The notes: a model not told the origin generated them from the sequence alone. 8,800 nt of DNA from an uncultured Subdoligranulum sp. (GCA_900551395.1 URVX01000038.1:1-8800), one strand, 5' to 3'; positions 1 through 5,830 are shown, counted from the first letter of the stretch. Translations and numbers: made by a program.

Positions 1-1551
1 GACTCTCACTGCACGTTTTTGGAAATGCTGGGCAACTGGTCGGTGGGTGACTATTTCAATGAGCAGTCGATAAAATGGAGCTTTGAATTTCTCACCTCTC
101 CCGAATATCTCGGTCTGGACAAAAACAGGCTTGCCGTTTCCGTTTTCGAGGGCGACGCCGACGCTCCCCGCGACGAGGAGTCGGCGCGTATTTGGCGCGA
201 GTGCGGGATAAGCGAGGACAGGATATTTTTCCTGCCCAAGAAAAACAACTGGTGGATTGCCGGTACGACGGGTCCCTGCGGACCTGACACCGAGATTTTC
301 TGGGATACCGGCAGGGAAAAATGCTGCGACGGCTGTTCTCCCGCCTGCGACTGCGGCAAATATCTCGAAATCTGGAACAATGTCTTCATGCAATACAACA
401 AAAAACCCGACGGGACTTACGAGCCGTTGGCGCAGAAAAACGTGGATACAGGCATGGGCTTGGAGCGCACGGTGTGCGTGCTCAACGGCTTTGACAGCGT
501 TTATCAGACGGACGTATTCGCGCCGGCGGTGGAGGAAATCGAGCGGCTTTCCGGCAAAAAATGCGGCGAAGACCCGCAAACCGCGCGTGCAATCAGAATA
601 ATCGCCGACCACGTAAGGACAGCGGTGTTTTTGCTGGGCGACGAGATAGGCATAGTGCCGAGCAATGTGGATCAGGGCTATGTGCTGCGCCGTCTCATCA
701 GGCGCGCCGTCAGATTTGCAAACGGGCTGGGCATGCAGAAAGGGGATATTCTGAAAATTGCCGAGGTTTACGTAAAAATTTACGGCGACGTTTATCCCGA
801 GATAAAACGAAATTCGGCAAAAATTAACGACGAGCTGGCAAAGGAGGAGGAAAAGTTCCTTAAAACTCTTGTCAGCGGCGAAAGAGAATTCAACCGTCTG
901 GTAGAAAAGCTGACGGGTGACGTCATCGACGGCGCGGCGGCTTTCAGACTTTACGACACCTACGGTTTTCCGGTTGAAATCACAAAGGAGCTTGCGGCAG
1001 AGCGCGGACTTAAGGTTGACCTCGAAGGGTTCGCCGCAAGATTTGCCGAGCATCAGCAAAAATCACACGACGCAAGCGGTCAGAGATTCAAGGGCGGGCT
1101 TGCGGACAGCGGAGAGGCGACTACGCGCCTGCACACCGCAACGCACCTTTTGCAGGCGGCTCTTAGAAGGGTGCTGGGCGATGAGGTGGCTCAGAAGGGC
1201 AGCAATATCACTCCCGAAAGACTGCGTTTCGATTTTTCTTTCGGCAGACCTATGACTCCCGACGAGATAAAAAGAACCGAGGAGCTTGTGAACGAGGCAA
1301 TCGGAAGAAAGCTTCCGATAACCTGCGAGGAGATGAGCGTAGAGGCGGCGCGGCAAAAGGGCGCGATAGGGCTTTTCGGCGACAGATACGGAGAGGTGGT
1401 AAAGGTCTACGCTATGGGCGACTTTTCCATGGAGATTTGCGGCGGTCCACATGCATCTAACACGGGCGAATTGGGCAGATTTGTCATCACCAAAGAGCAG
1501 TCCAGCAGCAGCGGCGTGAGAAGAATCAAAGCCGAGCTGAAAAACGATTGA
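1..1551 (+). CDS. alaS: Alanyl-tRNA synthetase, compact form, 5'-truncated by window edge
   Basis: Alanine--tRNA ligase charges tRNA-Ala with alanine in the cytoplasm. The frame is open from base 1, so the start and the first part of the class II catalytic core lie upstream; 516 residues are visible. In fragment numbering, the catalytic core continues through FLEMLGNWSVGDYF, GPCGPDTEIF and DTGMGLER (the family has GPCGPCTEI and DTGMGLERI). The tRNA-recognition region follows with RAIRIIADHVRTAV and GYVLRRLIRRAVR. The editing domain carries the metal-ligand motifs HTATH (H378, H382) and CGGPH (C480, H484); the usual second motif is CGGTH. A cysteine cluster (C108, C109, C112, C116, C118) precedes KYLEIWN. 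The protein ends about 32 residues after CGGPH, so the C-terminal DHHA1/C-Ala region of standard ~870-residue enzymes is absent. The ~100-residue beta-barrel segment normally before the editing domain is also missing, because FKGGLADSGEATTRLHTATH follows the helical region directly. No frameshift is seen. The family call is very secure; that the short form is natural is inference from the clean stop and the downstream operon. Confidence 0.97.
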   Translation, partial: DSHCTFLEMLGNWSVGDYFNEQSIKWSFEFLTSPEYLGLDKNRLAVSVFEGDADAPRDEESARIWRECGISEDRIFFLPKKNNWWIAGTTGPCGPDTEIFWDTGREKCCDGCSPACDCGKYLEIWNNVFMQYNKKPDGTYEPLAQKNVDTGMGLERTVCVLNGFDSVYQTDVFAPAVEEIERLSGKKCGEDPQTARAIRIIADHVRTAVFLLGDEIGIVPSNVDQGYVLRRLIRRAVRFANGLGMQKGDILKIAEVYVKIYGDVYPEIKRNSAKINDELAKEEEKFLKTLVSGEREFNRLVEKLTGDVIDGAAAFRLYDTYGFPVEITKELAAERGLKVDLEGFAARFAEHQQKSHDASGQRFKGGLADSGEATTRLHTATHLLQAALRRVLGDEVAQKGSNITPERLRFDFSFGRPMTPDEIKRTEELVNEAIGRKLPITCEEMSVEAARQKGAIGLFGDRYGEVVKVYAMGDFSMEICGGPHASNTGELGRFVITKEQSSSSGVRRIKAELKND

Positions 1552-1561
1552 GGAGAAGGAT

Positions 1562-2047
1562 ATGAACAAAAACAAGGTTAAGATAACAATGGAAGACGGC
1601 GGCGAAATTGTCGTCGTCCTTGACGAGAAGAACGCGCCCCTTACTGTTGAAAATTTTCGTACTCTTGTGGAAAGAGGCTTTTACGACGGATTGATTTTTC
1701 ATCGCGTGATAAAGGACTTCATGATTCAGGGCGGCGACCCGACGGGTACGGGCTGCGGCGGCTCGGAAAAGAACATAAAGGGCGAATTTTTGGCAAACGG
1801 AGTGAAAAACTCGCTATCGCACAGGCGCGGAGTCATTTCTATGGCGAGGGCAAACAACCCCGATTCTGCGTCGAGCCAGTTTTTTATCTGCCAAACGGAT
1901 TGCGGATTTCTTGACGGGCAATACGCGGCTTTCGGCGTCACGGAAAGCGGCATGGACGTTGTGGACAGAATTGCCTGCGTACCCACCGACGGCAGTGACC
2001 GTCCTGAAAAAGAGCAGAAAATCAAAAACGTCCGTTTTGCGGATTGA
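1562..2047 (+). CDS. Cyclophilin-type peptidyl-prolyl cis-trans isomerase
   Basis: This 161-residue single-domain cyclophilin catalyses cis-trans isomerisation of Xaa-Pro bonds during protein folding. It has no signal peptide or lipobox, so it is expected in the cytoplasm. Visible motifs are FHRVIKDFMIQGGDPTGTG at residues 46-64, with R48 matching the catalytic arginine (R55 of human CypA), followed by SMARANNPDSASSQFF at 93-108 and GFLDGQYAAFG at 115-125. The tryptophan that binds cyclosporin in human CypA (W121) aligns with F116, and H126 aligns with Y121, as in many bacterial members. The start ATG at 1562 follows GGAGAAGG at 1552-1559. The gene begins 10 bases after the alaS stop, so co-transcription is likely, and a terminator lies just beyond its own stop. 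The length is normal for the small bacterial class. No specific symbol such as ppiB is assigned, because paralogues cannot be told apart here. Confidence 0.95.
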   Translation: MNKNKVKITMEDGGEIVVVLDEKNAPLTVENFRTLVERGFYDGLIFHRVIKDFMIQGGDPTGTGCGGSEKNIKGEFLANGVKNSLSHRRGVISMARANNPDSASSQFFICQTDCGFLDGQYAAFGVTESGMDVVDRIACVPTDGSDRPEKEQKIKNVRFAD

Positions 2048-2053
2048 CGGCAA

Positions 2054-2085
2054 AAAAGCAGGTCTTAAGACTTGCTTTTGTTTTT
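2054..2085 (+). terminator. Rho-independent terminator after the cyclophilin gene
   Basis: AAAAGCAGGTC (2054-2064) pairs with GACTTGCTTTT (2069-2079) around a TTAA loop. This gives 11 pairs including one G-U, and the stem runs into TTTTGTTTTT. It begins 6 bases after the cyclophilin stop and so most likely ends the alaS-cyclophilin transcript. The T-run finishes only 12 bases before the next start codon, so incomplete termination could also feed the cyclase gene. Confidence 0.8.
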
Positions 2086-2086
2086 C

Positions 2087-2090
2087 GGGG
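2087..2090 (+). promoter_or_regulatory. Ribosome binding site fixing the cyclase start at 2098
   Basis: GGGG lies 7 bases before the ATG at 2098. The alternative TTG at 2044 overlaps the cyclophilin stop. Using it would put the terminator hairpin inside the coding sequence and add 18 residues that precede the conserved family start. Confidence 0.6.
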
Positions 2091-2097
2091 AAAAATT

Positions 2098-2652
2098 ATG
2101 GAAATTTTCGATATAACGCAGGAGCTTCTGCACGGAAGTGTTTTCGAGGGAGATACCTCGCCTGAATTGATAGGCAGAAAAAGCCTGGAAAAGGACGGTG
2201 TTGCCCTTAGCGATTTGCTTTTGTGCCTGCACAACGCAACTCACGTGGACGCTCCGTCGCACACGCTTTCGGAGGGCGCGGGTGTTGCCGGCGCGGCTCT
2301 GTCGGTTTTTTTCGGCGAGTGCGTCGTGTGCCGTGCGGAAAACGCCGAAAAGGAATTTTGCGACAGAATGCTTTTTAAGGGGGCGCCGCCCGACGCCGCG
2401 CTTGCGCAAAGGCTTGCCGACAGGGGGATTTTGCTTGCCGGCACTCAATACCCGTCGTTTGACAAGGGAGAGTCGCTTGAGGTGCACAGAATTTTTGCGC
2501 GGGCGGGCGCTTTTTTGCTGGAAAATCTCAAACTCGAAAAGGTCGGCGAGGGGAAATATATTCTGTGCGCTTTTCCTTTGAAGGTGGACGGGGCCGAGGC
2601 ATCTCCCGTCCGCGCCGTTCTGATAAGAGGTATATCCGGCATTGGTTTATGA
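2098..2652 (+). CDS. Cyclase / kynurenine formamidase-family metal-dependent hydrolase
   Basis: This is a 184-residue member of the cyclase family (Pfam Cyclase), which contains bacterial arylformamidase KynB and related metal-dependent amide or lactone hydrolases. The metal-binding signature HxGTHxDxPxH appears as HNATHVDAPSH at residues 45-55 (H45, H49, D51, H55), with Ala in the usual Gly position. Near the C-terminus, AGAFLLENLKLEKV (136-149) and AFPLKVDGAEASPVRAVLI (158-176) match the conserved ILENL and ALPLKIxGADGSPVRAV blocks. E142 is the conserved glutamate. It has no signal peptide and is probably cytoplasmic. The start at 2098 is chosen because MEIFDITQEL aligns with the family N-terminus and sits behind a GGGG site. 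No kynurenine or tryptophan-catabolism gene is nearby, so the substrate is unknown and the name kynB is not justified. I see no promoter between the preceding terminator and this start; expression may depend on read-through or on a promoter inside the cyclophilin gene. Confidence 0.9.
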   Translation: MEIFDITQELLHGSVFEGDTSPELIGRKSLEKDGVALSDLLLCLHNATHVDAPSHTLSEGAGVAGAALSVFFGECVVCRAENAEKEFCDRMLFKGAPPDAALAQRLADRGILLAGTQYPSFDKGESLEVHRIFARAGAFLLENLKLEKVGEGKYILCAFPLKVDGAEASPVRAVLIRGISGIGL

Positions 2653-2677
2653 ATTATCTTCATGTTGCGGAAAAATT

Positions 2678-2687
2678 GATTTAAATC
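2678..2687. promoter_or_regulatory. Perfect 10-base palindrome abutting the -35 box, candidate operator
   Basis: GATTTAAATC is a perfect palindrome that ends one base before the TTGACA -35 box of the membrane-protein promoter. A short AT-centred palindrome at this position could be a repressor or activator half-site cluster. It is short enough to occur by chance, and no regulator gene is adjacent. Confidence 0.3.
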
Positions 2688-2688
2688 G

Positions 2689-2717
2689 TTGACATGCAAA
2701 GGGTTAGCTGTTATTCT
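2689..2717 (+). promoter_or_regulatory. Sigma-A/70-type promoter for the membrane-protein gene
   Basis: An exact TTGACA -35 (2689-2694), a 17-base spacer and a TATTCT -10 (2712-2717, four of six matches) predict a transcript start near 2724, about 24 bases before the ATG at 2748. It lies in the only gap between the cyclase and the membrane-protein gene. Confidence 0.65.
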
Positions 2718-2734
2718 TTTTGTGGTCTTTTGAC

Positions 2735-2742
2735 AGGGAGAG
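2735..2742 (+). promoter_or_regulatory. Ribosome binding site fixing the membrane-protein start at 2748
   Basis: AGGGAGAG lies 5 bases before the ATG at 2748. The in-frame ATG at 2694 sits inside the predicted -35 element and would not be transcribed, so the later start is preferred. Confidence 0.75.
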
Positions 2743-2747
2743 AAAAA

Positions 2748-4079
2748 ATGCAGCATAACGACGGCGCAATGCCGGATGCTCCCGAAAGGGCGGAAGATGT
2801 GCCGCCCGCAGGGGAAAAACAAACAGAAACGGAAAATTTGGCGGCGGACGACGCGGCTTTTGCCGCCGACTCCGAAACGACTTCCGCACGGACACGGTGC
2901 GACAGCGCCGTCATTGACGCGGTGAGCGGAAAAAAGCTTAAAAAGGCCGTCAGCGTCGAGGGCTTTGTGTGTCTCGCTTTGGTAGCGGGTTTTTTTGTTG
3001 CTTTCGGTTGCATTATGGGCTTTTCCAACGCGATAAATACCATGTTCAACACGGCGTTCAAGCTTCTGACCGACGTGGTTTTTTATCTTTTGGCGTTGGC
3101 TGTTCTTATGGGAGCCATTTCCGCCGTCCTCAGTGAATTCGGCGTTGTTTCTTTGCTCAACAAGGCTTTCGCGCCGTTGATGGGACCGCTTTACGGCATG
3201 CCCGGCGCAACCTCCATTTCGCTGTTTACTTCTTTTCTGTCGGACAATCCCGCAGTGCTTACTCTTGCCAACGACAGAAATTACGTCAGATATTTCAAAA
3301 AATATCAGCTCGGCGCGTTGACCAACATAGGGACGGCTTTCGGCATGGGGCTTATTGTGGTCGTTTCCATGCTGAGCCTCAACGGCGAGCACTTCGGTCT
3401 GGCGGTCGTAATCGGCTTGATTTCTGTGTTTGCCACAAGCATACTTGTCACAAGACTTATGCTGCTCAAAACCAAAAAAATGTTCGGCAAGGACGAACCG
3501 GCGCTGAAAGACGCCGGGGACGCGGATTACGACGTTTTGAAAATGCGCGAGGTGCGTGAAGGCGGCGTGTTTCAGCGGTTGATTTCAAGTCTTCTCGACG
3601 GCGGCGCAAGCGGCGTCAAAGTGGGCGTGTCAATTATTCCCGGCGTGCTTATTATCGCTACGCTTGTGCTCATGCTTACCAACGGAAAGCCGGAGGGCGG
3701 CTACACCGGCGGAGTGGACGAGGGAGTGGGGCTTATTCCATTGATAGGCAATTTTTTGAGCCCCGTTTTGAAGCCGTTGTTCGGCTTCGGCTCGCCCGAA
3801 ATCATTGCCGTGCCTCTGACTGCATTGGGCAGCGCCGGCGCCGCGATAGGGCTTGTGCCCGATATGATGGCAAGAGGAGCAATCACTGCCAACAACGTCG
3901 CCGTTTTGACGGCAATGTGCATGTTCTGGAGCGGATATCTGTCCACTCACGTTTCTATGATGGATGCGCTGAATTTCAGAAACCTTACCGGCTGGTCAAT
4001 TATGCTCCACACGTTAGGAGGCATTGTGGCGGGGCTTCTTGCAAACGGACTGTTTTGTTTGGTAAGTCTGCTGCTTTGA
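2748..4079 (+). CDS. Polytopic membrane protein, nucleoside-recognition (Gate) type, CD0519/CD1768-like
   Basis: This is a 443-residue inner-membrane protein. Residues 1-66 are hydrophilic and acidic and probably cytoplasmic. Hydrophobic segments follow at roughly 70-90, 104-128, 193-210, 217-237, 290-310, 355-372, 383-400 and 418-442. A charged cytoplasmic-looking loop occupies 240-280. Conserved-looking blocks are FSEFGVV-like LSEFGVVSLLNKAFAPLM (128-145), FLSDNPAVLTLAN (163-175), KKYQLGALTNIGTAFGMGL (184-202), FGFGSPEIIAVPLTALGSAG (345-364) and MFWSGYLSTHVSMMDAL (392-408). These resemble the clostridial CD0519/CD1768 membrane-protein family, recalled as carrying a nucleoside-recognition Gate domain; that match is from memory, not a search. 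The substrate is unknown; nucleoside or other small-solute transport is only a possibility. The gene has its own promoter and a strong terminator, so it is probably monocistronic. The long acidic N-terminal tail is its least typical part. Confidence 0.85.
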   Translation: MQHNDGAMPDAPERAEDVPPAGEKQTETENLAADDAAFAADSETTSARTRCDSAVIDAVSGKKLKKAVSVEGFVCLALVAGFFVAFGCIMGFSNAINTMFNTAFKLLTDVVFYLLALAVLMGAISAVLSEFGVVSLLNKAFAPLMGPLYGMPGATSISLFTSFLSDNPAVLTLANDRNYVRYFKKYQLGALTNIGTAFGMGLIVVVSMLSLNGEHFGLAVVIGLISVFATSILVTRLMLLKTKKMFGKDEPALKDAGDADYDVLKMREVREGGVFQRLISSLLDGGASGVKVGVSIIPGVLIIATLVLMLTNGKPEGGYTGGVDEGVGLIPLIGNFLSPVLKPLFGFGSPEIIAVPLTALGSAGAAIGLVPDMMARGAITANNVAVLTAMCMFWSGYLSTHVSMMDALNFRNLTGWSIMLHTLGGIVAGLLANGLFCLVSLLL

Positions 4080-4094
4080 TATTAACGGAAAATT

Positions 4095-4123
4095 AAAAGC
4101 GTCCCCGCGCGGGACGCTTTTTT
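4095..4123. terminator. Strong bidirectional rho-independent terminator between convergent genes
   Basis: AAAAGCGTCCC (4095-4105) pairs perfectly with GGGACGCTTTT (4111-4121) around a CGCGC loop. On the plus strand it runs into TTTTTTG, ending the membrane-protein gene 16 bases after its stop. Read on the minus strand, the same stem is followed by TTTTAATTTT and lies just beyond the kinase stop, so it can serve both genes. Confidence 0.93.
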
Positions 4124-4125
4124 GT

Positions 4126-5391
4126 TTATTTGCAGGTTTCGGGAGAGGGTTTTATGCGTTTCAGCCTTGCATATCGAGGCGTGCCGTTTTCAAACGGCGG
4201 CGCCGATTCGCCCTGAATCAGCGGCAGCACGTAGCTCAGATATTTTTCCGAAATAAAGTTGTTTGTCGGAGAAATGAAGTCCATCGGCAGAGTTTTTTCC
4301 TCGTTTGCCACCTCGCACAAGGGGACGCGCGCCGTTTCGCAGACATAATTTCCGTTTTTGTCCGCGGCGCGTCTGAAGCAAATCATGACCTCAGACTCTC
4401 CGTCGACGGCTGCCCTAACCGCCTCCGCGCCCGCAAGGCATGCCTCCTCAACGTCGGTTTTGCTGGCGATATGGCTTGCGCAGCGCTGAAGGAGACTGAA
4501 TTCGATTGCTCTGACCTTTGCTTTGGTCTGCACCTTTACGTATGAAGCGAGAAACGCGCCGACGCCTCCCAGCTGCTTGTGATTGAAGCTGTCCTGCTCC
4601 GTTGCCAGTCCGCCGGCGTATTCGCTTATATATTTTCCGTCCTTGTCCTTTATGCCCTCCGAAACGGCGACGAAGCAATCGCCTTTCCTGTTGTAAACCG
4701 TGCTTACGTCGTCCATAAAGGCGGATATGTCGAAGGGGATTTCGGGAACGTAAATGAGGTCCGGACCGTGCCCCTTGAAGCTTGCGACTGCGCTTGCGGC
4801 GGTGAGCCAGCCCGCGTTGCGTCCCATAATTTCCACTATCGTGATTGCGCCGCTGTAATAAACGCTGGAATCCAAAGAAAGCTCCATGCAGCTTGCCGCG
4901 ATATATTTCGCCGCCGAGCCGAAGCCGGGACAATGGTCGGTTACGGCGAGGTCGTTGTCTATTGTTTTGGGCACGCCCACCACGTTGCATTGATACCCGT
5001 TGGCTTTGAGATACGCGCCTATTTTGCACACCGTGTCCATAGAGTCGTTTCCGCCGTTGTAGAGGAAATATCTCACGTTGTATTTGCGAAAAATTTCCAA
5101 CACTCGTTTAAAATCCGTTTCGTCCTCCTCGGCGGGCTTGAGCTTGTAGCGCACCGAGCCCAAAGCGGAGGAGGGCATGGTTTTAAGCAGAGCGAGCTCG
5201 GCCTTGTCCTCGGCGTTTATGTCGAACAGGTCGTCGTCGAGAACACCCTTGATGCCGTAGTGCGCGCCCAAGACCCGCGTGATGCAGTCATGCTTAAACG
5301 CCTCTTGAAAAACGCCGAAAGCGCTGGCGTTGATAACCGACGTAGGACCGCCGGACTGCCCGAAAAGCAACGTGCCCTTGAGTTTTTCCAT
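4126..5391 (-). CDS. pfp: Pyrophosphate-dependent 6-phosphofructokinase
   Basis: The 421-residue product is predicted to interconvert fructose 6-phosphate and fructose 1,6-bisphosphate using pyrophosphate, a reversible glycolytic/gluconeogenic step in the cytoplasm. The phosphofructokinase plan is complete: LLFGQSGGPTSVINAS (8-23), YNGGNDSMDT (111-120), VPKTIDNDLAVTDH (140-153), EIMGRNAGWLTAAS (187-200), PDLIYVPEIPF (210-220) and DSFNHKQLGGVG (267-278). Two positions separate PPi from ATP enzymes: E. coli PfkA has Gly at 104 and 124, whereas PPi enzymes have Asp and Lys. Here they are D116 in GGNDS and K142 in PKTIDND, indicating pyrophosphate. D145 should be the catalytic base. The start at 5391 is chosen because MEKLKGTLLFGQSGG matches the family N-terminus, with GGAGG 11 bases upstream. 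An in-frame start at 5475 would add 28 unrelated residues and lie upstream of the promoter. The gene has its own promoter and terminator and appears monocistronic. Phosphoryl donor is inferred from residues only. Confidence 0.95.
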   Translation of the reverse strand: MEKLKGTLLFGQSGGPTSVINASAFGVFQEAFKHDCITRVLGAHYGIKGVLDDDLFDINAEDKAELALLKTMPSSALGSVRYKLKPAEEDETDFKRVLEIFRKYNVRYFLYNGGNDSMDTVCKIGAYLKANGYQCNVVGVPKTIDNDLAVTDHCPGFGSAAKYIAASCMELSLDSSVYYSGAITIVEIMGRNAGWLTAASAVASFKGHGPDLIYVPEIPFDISAFMDDVSTVYNRKGDCFVAVSEGIKDKDGKYISEYAGGLATEQDSFNHKQLGGVGAFLASYVKVQTKAKVRAIEFSLLQRCASHIASKTDVEEACLAGAEAVRAAVDGESEVMICFRRAADKNGNYVCETARVPLCEVANEEKTLPMDFISPTNNFISEKYLSYVLPLIQGESAPPFENGTPRYARLKRIKPSPETCK

Positions 5392-5402
5392 TTGTAAAGA
5401 AA

Positions 5403-5407
5403 CCTCC
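5403..5407 (-). promoter_or_regulatory. Ribosome binding site fixing the phosphofructokinase start
   Basis: GGAGG on the minus strand (CCTCC on plus) lies 11 bases before the ATG at 5391. The spacing is slightly long, but no better site precedes any alternative start. Confidence 0.75.
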
Positions 5408-5424
5408 GCATTTAGTCTATTGCG

Positions 5425-5453
5425 ATTATAGCAAAAACAGAAGAAAAGTTCAA
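5425..5453 (-). promoter_or_regulatory. Promoter of the phosphofructokinase gene
   Basis: On the minus strand TTGAAC (5448-5453) and an exact TATAAT (5425-5430) are separated by 17 bases. The predicted transcript start is near 5418, giving a short leader of about 27 bases that contains GGAGG. It is among the best promoter matches in the window. Confidence 0.8.
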
Positions 5454-5462
5454 TCGTTGAAC
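5448..5462. promoter_or_regulatory. Inverted repeat over the phosphofructokinase -35 box, candidate operator
   Basis: GTTCAATCGTTGAAC has perfect 6-base arms around a TCG centre. One arm is the -35 element itself, so a protein bound here would compete with RNA polymerase. The motif does not match the CcpA (cre) or Rex consensus that I know. The regulator is unknown. Confidence 0.4.
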
Positions 5463-5494
5463 GCGTAAAGGGCAAAAATCCTTACGACTGCGGC

Positions 5495-5524
5495 TTGACC
5501 TTTTCCGCGTCGGCTGTTTATATT
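5495..5524 (+). promoter_or_regulatory. Candidate upstream plus-strand promoter
   Basis: TTGACC (5495-5500) and TATATT (5519-5524) are spaced by 18 bases and each differs from consensus at one position. The transcript would start near 5531 and run through the AT-rich gap toward the hairpin at 5783-5810 and the RHS gene. No coding sequence follows at once, so it would make a long leader or a non-coding RNA. Chance occurrence is possible. Confidence 0.35.
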
Positions 5525-5744
5525 TGTTTTTGTGCCGGCAAAACGACAAATTGCTCCGAGCTTTTCGCTTTGCACGAAATGCTTAACTGAATTGGCGTTG
5601 TTAGATAATTGATATTGTTTAATATTTTAATTTGCCGAAAAATAAGGAAACAGACAAAGGAATAGAGAAAAAAAGGAGCGGGGAAAATAGTTGAAGTACA
5701 AATAAAATATTTCGACAAAAAAGTAAATTTTTCGGACTGAGCCC

Positions 5745-5772
5745 TTGACAAGCCGAAATAGTGCAATAAAAT
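5745..5772 (+). promoter_or_regulatory. Promoter of the RHS gene
   Basis: An exact TTGACA (5745-5750), a 16-base spacer and TAAAAT (5767-5772, five of six) predict a transcript start near 5779, about 75 bases before the RHS start codon. It is the best plus-strand promoter in the gap. The predicted RNA would begin only a few bases before a terminator-like hairpin. Confidence 0.65.
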
Positions 5773-5782
5773 GAAAAAGAGG

Positions 5783-5810
5783 AAAACGAACTCACGCGGG
5801 TTCGTTTTTT
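5783..5810 (+). terminator. Terminator-like hairpin in the RHS leader (attenuator candidate)
   Basis: AAAACGAACTC (5783-5793) pairs with GGGTTCGTTTT (5798-5808) around an ACGC loop. This gives 11 pairs including one G-U and ends in a six-base T-run (5805-5810). No plus-strand gene precedes it, so it either ends a non-coding transcript from the gap or attenuates transcription into the RHS gene 44 bases downstream. On the minus strand the stem is followed by TTTTCCTCTTTTT, so it might also work in reverse. Confidence 0.7.
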
Positions 5811-5830
5811 GCTTGCTGCAGCACAAAAAA
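5805..5830 (+). promoter_or_regulatory. Alternative hairpin overlapping the RHS leader terminator
   Basis: TTTTTTG (5805-5811) is the exact reverse complement of CAAAAAA (5824-5830), and the palindrome TGCTGCAGCA (5814-5823) lies inside. This second hairpin would use the T-run of the first one, so the two are at least partly exclusive, as in terminator/anti-terminator switches. It is mostly A-U and may be weak. Confidence 0.3.

Noticed and set aside
2044..2097. Upstream TTG start for the cyclase gene
   Set aside because: It overlaps the cyclophilin stop and would translate through the terminator hairpin; the extra 18 residues do not resemble the family.
2445..3392. 315-codon minus-strand open frame across the cyclase and membrane-protein genes
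   Set aside because: It spans two well-supported genes, a promoter and an intergenic gap on the opposite strand, and its composition (Arg, His, Lys, Cys rich) is typical of antisense translation.
4579..5397. 272-codon plus-strand open frame antisense to the phosphofructokinase gene
   Set aside because: It lies opposite a gene with complete family motifs, has no recognisable domain and no ribosome binding site of its own; it is a codon-bias shadow.
5392..5475. Upstream start at 5475 for the phosphofructokinase gene
   Set aside because: It lies upstream of an exact TATAAT promoter and adds 28 residues unrelated to the family; GGAGG supports the start at 5391.
5580..5780. Island boundary or attachment site in the AT-rich gap
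   Set aside because: No tRNA, integrase, transposase or clear direct repeat is present; AT-richness alone fits a promoter region.
5518..5826. 102-codon minus-strand frame in the divergent gap, rich in Phe, Leu and Ile
   Set aside because: It starts at a TTG without a ribosome binding site and runs through AT-rich regulatory DNA, which produces hydrophobic residues by composition alone.
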